Positions 45,814 through 53,951 of a DNA stretch of 64,000 nucleotides are shown here, piece by piece (the first letter of the stretch is position 1; each line of letters opens with the position of its first letter). Source of the stretch: JBGQOJ01 sp052119585 (GTDB lineage: Bacteria; Pseudomonadota; Alphaproteobacteria; Rhodobacterales; Rhodobacteraceae); NCBI RefSeq assembly GCF_052119585.1, contig NZ_JBGQOJ010000007.1:62001-126000 (forward strand). The letters run 5' to 3'. The notes beneath the pieces are model-generated. The model searched no databases and was not told the DNA's origin. It worked only from the letters and a program-made list of their open reading frames with translations. Made by a program: the position numbers and the translations under genes.

Positions 45814-47388
45814 TCAGAAATCCGTCGGCGCGCCGCCTTCGGATTTGCGGCGCGTCACAAAGGCTTGCAACTCTTCGCGGATTCCCTCGTCCATCGGGGG
45901 GGCCTCGAACTCGTTGATGATCTCTTTGAACATCCGGTGCGCGCGTTCATGGGTCCAGACGCCGCCTGCCAGATCCCAGCCTTCGTAGTTGCGCCAATCC
46001 GACAGGAACGGTTGGTAGAACGCCGTGGTATAGCGTTCCTGCGTGTGTTGGGTACCAAAGAAATGCCCACCGGGGCCGACGTCCCTGATCGCCTCCATCG
46101 CGATGTCTTCGTTGCGGGTCTGGGTCAACACGGGTTGCATATAGCGTTGGATTTGCTGCAACATCTCGCAGTCCATGATGAACTTTTCGGGGCTGGCGAT
46201 CAGCCCGCCCTCTAGCCAGCCAGCGGCGTGATACACCATATTGGACCCCGACTGGACCGCGGCCCAAAGGCTGTTCGAGGTCTCCCACATTGCCTGCCCG
46301 TCCGGCACATTTGCCGCGCAGACCCCCGAGGACCGCAGCGGCAGGCCATAGAACCGCGCCATCTGGCCGCTCATCTGCGTCGCCCGCATATATTCGGGCG
46401 TGCCGAAGGCGGGTGCGCCGGATTTCATATCGACGTTCGAGGTGAATGTGCCAAAGGCGCAGGGTGCGCCGGGGCGGATATATTGCATCAGTGCGATGCA
46501 GCACAGCCCCTCGGCCAGGGATTGCGCCACCGCCCCCGCCATGGTCACAGGTGCCATCGCCCCCGCCAGCGTAAAGGGCGTGACGACCAGCGCCTGCCCC
46601 GCGCGGATCACCCTCATCGCCCCGTCCAGCATGGGAATGTCGTGCTTCAGCGGCGAGGTGGAATTGATGTTGGTATACATCCGCGGCGTCGACTGGAACT
46701 GCTCATGGGTCAGGCCACCTGCGATGCGGACCATCTCCATCACGTCCTCCACCCGCTCTTTTCCAAGGCTATAGGCATGGGCGACCTTGTCGGTCAGGGT
46801 CAGCTTTTCATAAAGCACATCAAGGTGGCGGACAGAGGCATGGCTGTCCTGCGGTTCGACCGGATAGCCGCCCGCGATGTGGATGCAGTTGAAATACTGC
46901 GTCAGTTTCAACAGGTTGCGGCAGTGGTGCAGGGTGCCTGTCACCTTGCCCGTCTCCATATCCCAATAACTGGGCGGAGACGACACGTTGACGAAGGTCA
47001 TATGCCTGCCGCCGATGGTCACGCGGCGGTCGGGGTTGCGCGGCGTCAGGGTGAATTCGGACGGGCAGTGGGCCAGCATCTCCATCACCCAATCGCGGCC
47101 CATGCGCACATTGGTGCCGTCGATGGTGCATCCCGCCTCTTTCAGGATGACAAGCGCCTCTTCGTTGAGGAACTCGATCCCGATCTCCTCGAGAATGCGC
47201 ATCGCCCCGTCGTGGATGGCCTGCACGCCCTCTTCGCTCAGCGGTTCCGTCGGGCGGTCTGTGTTGACCGGCGGGTTCCAGGGCATCTGCTCGATCACGG
47301 CAGAGCCATGGCGCGTCTTGTTGCCTGCGCGTCCGCCTGCACGCTTTCTGCGGGGCGATGTTTCCTCGGTCAAGGCTGCGTCCGTCAT
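45814..47388 (-). CDS. trimethylamine methyltransferase (MttB) family protein, non-pyrrolysine type
   Basis: 524-residue COG5598-type corrinoid-dependent methyltransferase. The reading frame is continuous without an internal amber codon, so it belongs to the non-pyrrolysine branch, whose characterised members demethylate glycine betaine, proline betaine or carnitine. Motifs such as FVNVSSPPSYWDMETGKVTG and GPGGHFFGTQHTQERYT are typical. A strong GGAGG precedes the ATG. No corrinoid protein or reactivase gene is adjacent. Substrate likely a quaternary amine, given the carnitine and sarcosine genes in the window (inference). Confidence 0.92.
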   Translation of the reverse strand: MTDAALTEETSPRRKRAGGRAGNKTRHGSAVIEQMPWNPPVNTDRPTEPLSEEGVQAIHDGAMRILEEIGIEFLNEEALVILKEAGCTIDGTNVRMGRDWVMEMLAHCPSEFTLTPRNPDRRVTIGGRHMTFVNVSSPPSYWDMETGKVTGTLHHCRNLLKLTQYFNCIHIAGGYPVEPQDSHASVRHLDVLYEKLTLTDKVAHAYSLGKERVEDVMEMVRIAGGLTHEQFQSTPRMYTNINSTSPLKHDIPMLDGAMRVIRAGQALVVTPFTLAGAMAPVTMAGAVAQSLAEGLCCIALMQYIRPGAPCAFGTFTSNVDMKSGAPAFGTPEYMRATQMSGQMARFYGLPLRSSGVCAANVPDGQAMWETSNSLWAAVQSGSNMVYHAAGWLEGGLIASPEKFIMDCEMLQQIQRYMQPVLTQTRNEDIAMEAIRDVGPGGHFFGTQHTQERYTTAFYQPFLSDWRNYEGWDLAGGVWTHERAHRMFKEIINEFEAPPMDEGIREELQAFVTRRKSEGGAPTDF

Positions 47389-47535
47389 GGCGTCCTCCGT
47401 TTACTTGACCACAGGAAACAAGAGCTTTGCCGCGACATATTTAAGAAAAGCGACAAAGGATGTCGTTTTACCTACTCGGCGCTGTGTGAGGGCGGATTTA
47501 TTCGGGCAGACCGCGCCGGATGTCGCGATAAACGG

Positions 47536-48228
47536 TCAGTGCCGCGCGTCAATCCACGCGGGCAGATGGCCGATGTGGGGCAAAACGGTATCGGCCAGCG
47601 ATGCCAGATCCCCCGCCACCGCCATGCCGGTCAGCACCGCGACCGTGTGCATGCCCGCCGCGCGCCCGGCAATCAGATCGTGACGGCTGTCGCCGACCAT
47701 GACGATCTGCGTGGGCGGCAGCGACATGGCATCGGCAAAGGCAAGGCACATGCCAGGGGCCGGTTTGCCGCCATGGCCGCTGTCGAACCCAGCGATGAAA
47801 TCGAACAGTCCCGTCACCCCCGCACTGCCCAGATGCGCCCGCGCGGGAACCTCTGCGTCATTTGTGGCCACGCCAAGCTTTAGCCCGCGCGCCCGCAGAC
47901 CGGTCAACAAGGGCACCAGCGGCACCGCCTCTGCCTGCGGGGCCTCTGCTGCCACCGCGTTGATATGTGCCACCAGCTGCGCGATGGTCAGGTCCGGCAC
48001 ATGCGGCGCAAGCTCTGCTGCGACGTCCCCCGGTGTGCCCGCGATCACCACACTGTCGGGGCGGAACCGTCCTTCGGCAAATCCATAGCCCAGCACATCG
48101 CCAAGAACCGCGGCGCGGTCTGGGTCGCCCTGCGCCAGACCGGTCAGAAACCGGTTCGCCCAAGGCGTCCATGTGGCATGAAAATCGAACAGCGTTCCGT
48201 CTTTGTCGAACAACACAGCCTTGATCAC
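47536..48228 (-). CDS. HAD family phosphatase (phosphoglycolate phosphatase-like)
   Basis: 230 residues with a GTG start at 48228 preceded by AAAGGGA. HAD motifs in order: VLFDKDGTLFDF (nucleophile Asp), VATNDAE (motif II), GKPAPGMCLAFADAM (Lys) and MVGDSRHDLIAGRAAGM (acidic motif). The insert cap is of the helical subclass I type. Phosphoglycolate is the likely but not proven substrate. It is followed by the MttB-family gene after 147 bp. Confidence 0.9.
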   Translation of the reverse strand: MIKAVLFDKDGTLFDFHATWTPWANRFLTGLAQGDPDRAAVLGDVLGYGFAEGRFRPDSVVIAGTPGDVAAELAPHVPDLTIAQLVAHINAVAAEAPQAEAVPLVPLLTGLRARGLKLGVATNDAEVPARAHLGSAGVTGLFDFIAGFDSGHGGKPAPGMCLAFADAMSLPPTQIVMVGDSRHDLIAGRAAGMHTVAVLTGMAVAGDLASLADTVLPHIGHLPAWIDARH

Positions 48229-48333
48229 CAGCGTCCCTTTCCTGTGCGGACCGATGCGCGGACCCTAAAAGCAATCCGCGCCCGATTCCAGCCTTCGTTG
48301 ACAGATCGGCCCGCTTGATTGACAAGGTCAAGC

Positions 48334-48783
48334 ATGAGCATTCCATACCATCTCCACGAGTCACTGGGCTACCAGATGACCGTCGCCGCGCGCATTCAGG
48401 AAAAACGGCTGGAGGACCGGTTGAAGGCGCTTGGCCTGACCCGGATTACATGGTGCATTCTTCTGGCCGCAGGAACAGAGGGGCTGGCCCATCCATCCGA
48501 AATCGCGGGGTTCGTCGGGATCGACCGCACCGCCATTTCCCGCGCCCTGCGCCAGATGGAGGATGACGGGCTGATCCGGCGCAAAGCTGGCGAGGCAGAC
48601 CGCCGGACCACATTGGTCGAGGTCACCGAGGCGGGCGCCGTGCGCGTCGAACAGGCGATCCCCATCGCGCAGGAAAACAGCAGGCTGGTCGAGGCCAAGC
48701 TGACTGAAGAGGAGGTCGCAGGCTTTCGCCGGATTCTGGCGAAATTGCGGGAAGGCGAGGAATTGTCGCTGAAGACCTTTTAG
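48334..48783 (+). CDS. MarR family transcriptional regulator
   Basis: 149-residue winged-helix regulator: AGFVGIDRTAISRALRQMED is the recognition segment and LIRRKAGEADRRTTLVEVTE the wing with the MarR D..R.....T pattern. Start at 48334 (AAGG upstream); a TTG 15 bp earlier is less likely. Divergent from the HAD phosphatase gene; its stop overlaps the DUF3572 stop on TTAG. Confidence 0.92.
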   Translation: MSIPYHLHESLGYQMTVAARIQEKRLEDRLKALGLTRITWCILLAAGTEGLAHPSEIAGFVGIDRTAISRALRQMEDDGLIRRKAGEADRRTTLVEVTEAGAVRVEQAIPIAQENSRLVEAKLTEEEVAGFRRILAKLREGEELSLKTF

Positions 48784-49058
48784 GTCCAGCTGACATCGGC
48801 ACCGCCGGGCAAGGACTGGCGGGCGCGCATCGGCACCTCGTAGGCCAGCCCCGCCGCATCGCAGAACTGCACCACCCAGACGTCGTCCATCATCAGAAAA
48901 TCCAGAACCGAGCCCAGAAATTCAGGCTCTGTCGCGCGGGCCTTCAGGTCTTCGTCGGCGGCACCGGTCGCGCCCATGAAGGCGGGCAAAAGGTCGTCAT
49001 TTCCCACCAGCCACCCCAAAACCCGAAGCGCAATCGTCTCTGCCTGATCCTGTTTCAT
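48780..49058 (-). CDS. DUF3572 family protein
   Basis: 92-residue cytoplasmic protein (start MKQDQAE at 49058; a longer frame to 49106 is unlikely). The sequence AETIALRVLGWLVGNDDLLP and MMDDVWVVQFCDAAGL match DUF3572, an alphaproteobacterial family without known function. It is usually found next to divK-pleD, as here next to a PleD-like gene, but no divK is present between them. Confidence 0.88.
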   Translation of the reverse strand: MKQDQAETIALRVLGWLVGNDDLLPAFMGATGAADEDLKARATEPEFLGSVLDFLMMDDVWVVQFCDAAGLAYEVPMRARQSLPGGADVSWT

Positions 49059-49164
49059 CTGGGTTCCTTTTCTCGTTCGGGGGAATCGCAACGTTCTCTT
49101 AACCAATATCTGGGAAAGATTACCGCACTATCGCTGTGAATAGTCCCTTTTCCCCGAGGTTGAA

Positions 49165-50550
49165 ATGCCAGGTCGCATACTGATCATAGATGACATCGCG
49201 ACGAACCGGATCGTGCTGAAGGTCAAGCTGGCCTCGGCGCAGTATCAGGTATTGCAAGCCGACAGCGGGCAAGCGGGGCTGACGCTGGCGGCCGACATGC
49301 AGCCTGACCTGATCCTGATGAAGCTGGCCCTGTCGGATATCGGCGGGATTGAGGTGTGCCGCCTTTTGAAATCGCTGCCAAGGACCGCGCAGATCCCGAT
49401 CATCATGCTCAGCGACGATGCAGGCCCGAAGGCCAAGACACAGGCGCTGACAGCGGGGGCCGATGATGTGCTGTCAAAGCCACTGGACGAACTGACGCTG
49501 CTGGCCCGCATACGCAACCTGCTGCGTGCGCATGCGACCACGGAAGAGCTGCATCTGCGCGAAGGCACCCGCCGCGCTTTGGGCTTTGCCGAGGATATCG
49601 CCCCCTTTGCCATGGCCGGACGGATTGCCCTTGTCGCCCGAAGCCGCGCCACGGCAAGCCATTGGAAGGCGACGCTGCAACATTTGGTCGAAGACCGTAT
49701 CGACGTTGCCGACCGCGATATCGTGATGTCCTACCACGACAGATCCGGCGCGCCGGACCTCTTTGTCATCGACACCGATCTTGACTCCCCTTCCGACGGG
49801 TTGCGCCTGTTGTCCAAGCTGCGCAGCCGCGCCGCCACACGGCACGCGGGGATTGTCATGGTTTCCGCCGGGGACGAGGGTGGACGGACCGCTGTGGCGC
49901 TGGATCTGGGGGCCAATGACGTTGTCAGCTTCGGGTTCGACGCCGAAGAGATCGCGCTGCGCCTTCGGGCGCAGATGCGCCGCAAACAGCAGGCCGACCG
50001 CCTTAGGTCCACCTTGCGTGACGGGTTGCAGATGGCGGTCACAGATCCGCTGACCGGGCTGTACAACCGCCGCTATGCCCTGCCCCATCTGGCACGCGTG
50101 CACGAACGGGCGGCGGAAACGGGCCGCCCCTTTGCGGTGATGTTGCTGGATCTCGACCGGTTCAAGCGGGTGAATGACACCTATGGCCACGCCGCGGGCG
50201 ATGCGGTTCTGGCCGAAGTCGCGTCGCGGCTGGGCGCCGATTTGCGCAGCCTTGATCTGGTCGCGCGGATCGGAGGAGAGGAGTTCCTGATCGTTTTGCC
50301 GGACACCACGCACCACGAGGCCCGCCAGACCGCGGAACGATTGCGCCGCGCGATCCACGACACACCCTTTGTTTTGCCGCAGAATTCGGGTGAACTGGCC
50401 CTTAGCATCAGTATCGGCGTGGCGATGAACGCCGGGGACGCGACCCATGACACAGGCATAGACGCGCTGATCGCCCGTGCCGACAGGGCGCTATACGATG
50501 CCAAGGCCGAGGGGCGCAATCAGGTGACCTTCAGCCTGTCAGCCGCCTGA
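49165..50550 (+). CDS. pleD: PleD-like diguanylate cyclase with degenerate first receiver domain
   Basis: 461 residues: receiver 1 (1-120), receiver 2 (about 150-280), GGDEF (about 290-460). Receiver 1 keeps the acidic pair Asp9-Asp10, Ser83 and Lys105, but the phospho-acceptor position 53 is Lys (PDLILMKLAL), so it cannot be phosphorylated in the usual way. Receiver 2 has VIDTDLD. The cyclase has an intact RIGGEEF and the inhibitory site RSLD five residues before it. Architecture is that of Caulobacter PleD, which controls cell-cycle and motile-to-sessile changes. It ends with a 12-bp overlap with a convergent gene. Confidence 0.92.
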   Translation: MPGRILIIDDIATNRIVLKVKLASAQYQVLQADSGQAGLTLAADMQPDLILMKLALSDIGGIEVCRLLKSLPRTAQIPIIMLSDDAGPKAKTQALTAGADDVLSKPLDELTLLARIRNLLRAHATTEELHLREGTRRALGFAEDIAPFAMAGRIALVARSRATASHWKATLQHLVEDRIDVADRDIVMSYHDRSGAPDLFVIDTDLDSPSDGLRLLSKLRSRAATRHAGIVMVSAGDEGGRTAVALDLGANDVVSFGFDAEEIALRLRAQMRRKQQADRLRSTLRDGLQMAVTDPLTGLYNRRYALPHLARVHERAAETGRPFAVMLLDLDRFKRVNDTYGHAAGDAVLAEVASRLGADLRSLDLVARIGGEEFLIVLPDTTHHEARQTAERLRRAIHDTPFVLPQNSGELALSISIGVAMNAGDATHDTGIDALIARADRALYDAKAEGRNQVTFSLSAA

Positions 50551-51075
50551 ACGGCGTGGCGTTTCCCCGTCGGGGCCACGGTCCAGCGCCTGTTGCAGGC
50601 GGGCTGCAAAGGCCGCCCGTTCGGACGGGGTCATCGCCGTGATCCGTGACATCAACAAATCCTGCCCAAGGGTCTGCGCCCGTGCCGTCATGTCAAGCTG
50701 CGCCGCCAGAAGGGCTTTCACCTCTGCGGCGTCGAATGGCTCTGCCGTCAGGGCTGCGATGACCTTGCCGAAGGTCTTGATCCGGTCGTCGCGCAGGGCG
50801 GCACGGTCGGGGCTGCGGCCGCGCATCTCTGTCAGGATTGCCCGGCGGTCCTCGCGGCTTAGGGCGCGGGCGTAGCCGCCAAAGGCCGGATTGCGTGCAT
50901 AATCGGCCCGGTCACCCCTGTCCGGGCCATGACGCAAGACCGCGCCACCGACGACACCGGCCACCGCCAGATTGACCGCAAGCGAGGCGACAAGCGCGAC
51001 TTTCACCCAACGCGGGGTTTTCGGTAGGGGCGGTGTTTTCGGGGCGGCTGGCTTTGTGTCCAGATCGGGCGTCAT
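50539..51075 (-). CDS. periplasmic heavy-metal-sensor (Spy/CpxP-like) protein
   Basis: 178 residues: proline-rich cytoplasmic N-terminus, one membrane helix (VALVASLAVNLAVAGVVGGAV, residues 25-45) and a helical periplasmic domain with ALSREDRRAILTEM and MTPSERAAFAARLQQ, the repeats of the metal-resistance (CpxP-related) family. Last of a minus-strand cassette of EF-hand protein, ECF sigma factor and small membrane protein; 3 bp separate it from the upstream gene, so it is likely part of the sigma-factor regulon. Confidence 0.82.
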   Translation of the reverse strand: MTPDLDTKPAAPKTPPLPKTPRWVKVALVASLAVNLAVAGVVGGAVLRHGPDRGDRADYARNPAFGGYARALSREDRRAILTEMRGRSPDRAALRDDRIKTFGKVIAALTAEPFDAAEVKALLAAQLDMTARAQTLGQDLLMSRITAMTPSERAAFAARLQQALDRGPDGETPRRSGG

Positions 51076-51078
51076 GGC

Positions 51079-51438
51079 TTATCCCTCTGTCAGAATGTAT
51101 TCGAACCCCGGCGAATAGTCGCCAAGGACGGTATAGTCGGTGGTCCCAAGATAGGTCACCGCGAAATCTTCAAGTTGCGCCGGTGGGCTGACCCCGATGT
51201 AGAGGCCCGCGACGGTCGCTGTGGCAAGGCTGGCCACCGCAGGCCATCCGCCAATAGCTGCCACCAGACCCGCCAAAAGCCCGCGCTGTTTGGGCCGGAC
51301 CACGGGTGCTACGGCCCGCGCCGCCCCAGCATCCGCCAGAATGCGCGCCATCAGATCACCCGAGGGCTGCGGCGCGGCCCTGCGGCCCGCCTCGAAGAAC
51401 GCCTCCAGCGTCCGGTCTGTTTGATGCTGTTCAGTCAT
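51079..51438 (-). CDS. small membrane protein, putative anti-sigma factor of the adjacent ECF sigma
   Basis: 119 residues: soluble N-terminus of about 65 residues (TLEAFFEAGRRAAPQPSGDL), one membrane helix (WPAVASLATATVAGLYIG) and a short periplasmic tail. This is the design of membrane anti-sigma factors, and the gene overlaps the ECF sigma gene by 8 bp. It lacks the HxxxCxxC zinc anti-sigma motif, so the role is inferred from position only. Confidence 0.7.
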   Translation of the reverse strand: MTEQHQTDRTLEAFFEAGRRAAPQPSGDLMARILADAGAARAVAPVVRPKQRGLLAGLVAAIGGWPAVASLATATVAGLYIGVSPPAQLEDFAVTYLGTTDYTVLGDYSPGFEYILTEG

Positions 51439-52015
51439 CGCTATACCCCAGTTCTTCGCGTTTTCCGGCCAAAAGGGCGCTGAGTGCCCGTTTGCCCCGC
51501 GCCGTCAGGCTTTCCACCGCCTCGACGCTCAAATCCATCACTTCGCCAATCTCGGGGTTTGTCAGCCCCTCGAGGTGGCGCAGCACCACCGCCTGTCTTT
51601 GCCGGTCCGGCAGTTGCGCAAGGGCGGCATCCAGGGCCTGCGCCCTGTCCTGATCCAGCAGGACCGCCTCCATCGCGGGGCGCCCATCCTCCGGCTCTGC
51701 GATCTCGTCCAACGCGGCGCCCCGCTTTTTACGCAAGCGGTCGGTGCACAGATTGACCACCACACGGTATAACCAGGTCGAAACCTTGGCCTCTCCCTGC
51801 CGCCAGTCCGGCGCGATCCGCCACAGGCGCATCATCGCGTCCTGTGCCACATCCTCTGCCTCGGCGCGGTCGCCCAGAATGCGGGCGGCATAGCCCAGAA
51901 CGCGGGGCGTCAGCCGCAGCATCAGGACCCGCGACGCTTCGGCGTCGCCATTGGCATAAAGAACGAGCAAAGCGTCGTCCGACACGTCGTTGAAGGCGTC
52001 AAAGGGCATATTCAT
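51431..52015 (-). CDS. ECF-type RNA polymerase sigma factor
   Basis: 194 residues from MNMPFDA at 52015. Region 2 is seen in LGDRAEAEDVAQDAMMRLW and KVSTWLYRVVVNLCTDRLRK; region 4 in ALAQLPDRQRQAVVLRHLEG and NPEIGEVMDLSVEAVESLTA. It directs transcription of a stress regulon, probably including its own cassette. The co-encoded EF-hand and metal-sensor proteins point to a metal or envelope signal. Confidence 0.93.
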   Translation of the reverse strand: MNMPFDAFNDVSDDALLVLYANGDAEASRVLMLRLTPRVLGYAARILGDRAEAEDVAQDAMMRLWRIAPDWRQGEAKVSTWLYRVVVNLCTDRLRKKRGAALDEIAEPEDGRPAMEAVLLDQDRAQALDAALAQLPDRQRQAVVLRHLEGLTNPEIGEVMDLSVEAVESLTARGKRALSALLAGKREELGYSDD

Positions 52016-52095
52016 CGTCCGTGCGGCATATCCTGAATTCACCTGTCGGGCAATTCCCCGCCCTGACCCGTCAGGCCAGAGCGGGTAGGCTTATG

Positions 52096-52626
52096 TTACT
52101 GCGTGTCCATCTGACCGCTGTGCATTCCCTTGTGCTTGCGGTCATGTTTTTCCATGCGGTTCGCCTGACGCTCTGCCATTTTCGCCTCCGCCGCATCGAA
52201 TTCCGCCTTGGAAATGGCCCCGTCCTTGTCGGTGTCCACCCGCGCCATCCTCTTTGCGGCGCGGTCGCCCTTGTCAGCACCGGGGCGGCCCATTTCGTCG
52301 AACTCGATGGTGCCGTTCTTGTCGGCGTCCATCCGCTCGATCATCTTTGCCATCCGGTCCTGCTGCTTGGCCGCGCGGGCCGCTGTCATTTCCTCGACCG
52401 AAAGGGATCCGTTCTTGTCGGTGTCCACCAGATCAAAGCGGGTCTTGCGGATCGCTTCCATCTCGGCGGGTGTGACCTTGCCGTCACCGTCGGCATCCAG
52501 TTGCTCGAATGTCGGACGGTTCGCGTGGTCCATGCCCATGTCCCGATTGCCCTTTGCCTGAACCATTGCGGCGGTTCCGGCGATTGTAAGGACAGTCAGA
52601 CCGATGATCAAAGATGTGCGTTTCAT
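52096..52626 (-). CDS. secreted EF-hand protein
   Basis: 176 residues with a signal peptide (MKRTSLIIGLTVLTIAG, cleavage near AQA-KG, about residue 24). Four EF-hand loops are visible: DADGDGKVTPAE, DTDKNGSLSVEE, DADKNGTIEFDE and DTDKDGAISKAE, all with the acidic Ca-binding positions. The C-terminus is His/Lys/Met-rich (MEKHDRKHKGMHSGQM), which may bind other metals. It is 80 bp upstream of the ECF sigma gene on the same strand. Confidence 0.92.
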   Translation of the reverse strand: MKRTSLIIGLTVLTIAGTAAMVQAKGNRDMGMDHANRPTFEQLDADGDGKVTPAEMEAIRKTRFDLVDTDKNGSLSVEEMTAARAAKQQDRMAKMIERMDADKNGTIEFDEMGRPGADKGDRAAKRMARVDTDKDGAISKAEFDAAEAKMAERQANRMEKHDRKHKGMHSGQMDTQ

Positions 52627-52824
52627 ATCAGGTTTCTCCATTTCAGTCCTGCCTGACGCGGCCTCAATCGCCGCGTTCTAAGGGTAAAACGCGCCACTCC
52701 CGGCTTTCCGTCGCGCATCCTGCGGATTTTTTTGCGACATAGCATCGCAACTGGACCAAGCCCCCTTTCGCTTCGGCACAACGAGGTCCATCTATGGGTA
52801 CAGGTTCCAGACGAAAGCGCCGCC

Positions 52825-53232
52825 ATGACACTTGACACCACATCAGCCGCCCCGCAGTCCTTCCCCGCCGAGCGTGAATTCCGCCCTGCGGTCTTGCGCG
52901 GCTGGCGCAGGCGGTGCCCGAACTGCGGTTCTGGCCCGATGCTGCGCGGTTACCTTCAGGTCCGCGAAAGCTGTGCGGTCTGCGGCGAGGAACTGCATCA
53001 CCACCGCGCCGATGACGGCCCCGCCTATCTGACGATTCTGATCGTGGGGCACATCATGGCGCCGATGATTTTCTGGGCCTTTGTCCATTTCCGCCCCGAA
53101 CCTTTGGTGTTGGCCTCGGTCTTTACCGTTGGCACGGTGGGCTTGTCGCTTTATCTGTTACCCAGACTGAAGGGCGCGCTGGTTGCGATCCAATGGGCCA
53201 AACGGATGCATGGCTTTGGTGCCAAGGCCTAG
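52825..53232 (+). CDS. DUF983 family membrane protein
   Basis: 135 residues. The N-terminal zinc-ribbon-like part has RRCPNCGSGPMLRGYL and SCAVCGEELHHHRADDGPAY (two CxxC pairs and a His cluster), followed by two membrane helices (LTILIVGHIMAPMIFWAFV and PLVLASVFTVGTVGLSLYLL). The family is common in alphaproteobacteria; function is not known. It is followed after 26 bp by the NUDIX gene, probably co-transcribed. Confidence 0.9.
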   Translation: MTLDTTSAAPQSFPAEREFRPAVLRGWRRRCPNCGSGPMLRGYLQVRESCAVCGEELHHHRADDGPAYLTILIVGHIMAPMIFWAFVHFRPEPLVLASVFTVGTVGLSLYLLPRLKGALVAIQWAKRMHGFGAKA

Positions 53233-53258
53233 GCCCGCGCCCCGCAACAGGAGCGGCG

Positions 53259-53951
53259 ATGACTGAAACGGCAATCCGAGACGCGGCAACGGTGATCCTG
53301 TTCCGCAAGGATCAAGGCGGCACCCGCATCCTTATGGGGAAGCGCGGTGCGCAGGCCGCGTTCATGCCGAACAAGTTCGTGTTTCCGGGCGGGGCTGTGG
53401 ATCAGGGCGACGCCGGTGTGCCCTTTTCGCACCCGCTGGACCAAGCCTGTCGAACCCGCCTGAGCGAAGGCGCCGACACAGGTCTGGCCGATGCCCTTGT
53501 CGCCTCTGCCATCCGCGAGGTCTGGGAGGAAACGGGGCTGTTGCTTGGCACTCCGGGCACTTGGGGCACCGACATCCCCGAGGACTGGCGCGGGTTTGCC
53601 GATGCGGGGCTGCGGCCCTCTGCCCAGGGGTTCACCTTTGTCTTTCGCGCGATCACACCACCGGGTCGCACCCGCCGCTTTGACGCGCGGTTCTTCATGG
53701 TGAATGCCGACCGTATTGCCGGGGATCCAGACGATTTCAGCCTTGCCACAGACGAGCTTTCGGACCTGCAATGGATTCCGCTGGACCGCGTGCGCAGTTT
53801 CGATCTGCCCTTTATCACAGAGGTGGTTCTGGCAGAGGTTTCCAGCCTGATCCAATCGGGCGGCAAACCGGACAGCGTGCCGTTCTTTCGCAACGACGAC
53901 GAGGACAGCCTGTTCCTGCGTCTGGGCCGCGACCCTAGATCAGCAGAATAA
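53259..53951 (+). CDS. NUDIX hydrolase (NUDT7/19-like)
   Basis: 230 residues. The NUDIX core REVWEETG is intact, and FVFPGGAVDQGD precedes it by a long insertion, as in the CoA-pyrophosphatase-like or NUDT19-like branch. The first half of the NUDIX box is degenerate (Ala and Asp where Gly and Glu are usual). It hydrolyses a nucleoside-diphosphate-linked substrate, identity unknown. The start at 53259 has CAGGAG upstream. It overlaps the convergent transporter gene by 17 bp. Confidence 0.88.
   Translation: MTETAIRDAATVILFRKDQGGTRILMGKRGAQAAFMPNKFVFPGGAVDQGDAGVPFSHPLDQACRTRLSEGADTGLADALVASAIREVWEETGLLLGTPGTWGTDIPEDWRGFADAGLRPSAQGFTFVFRAITPPGRTRRFDARFFMVNADRIAGDPDDFSLATDELSDLQWIPLDRVRSFDLPFITEVVLAEVSSLIQSGGKPDSVPFFRNDDEDSLFLRLGRDPRSAE

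Noticed and set aside
47451..47465. 5-bp hairpin CGACA-AAGGA-TGTCG followed by TTTT
   Set aside because: Too weak a stem and no plus-strand gene to terminate; on the minus strand only a poor U-run follows.
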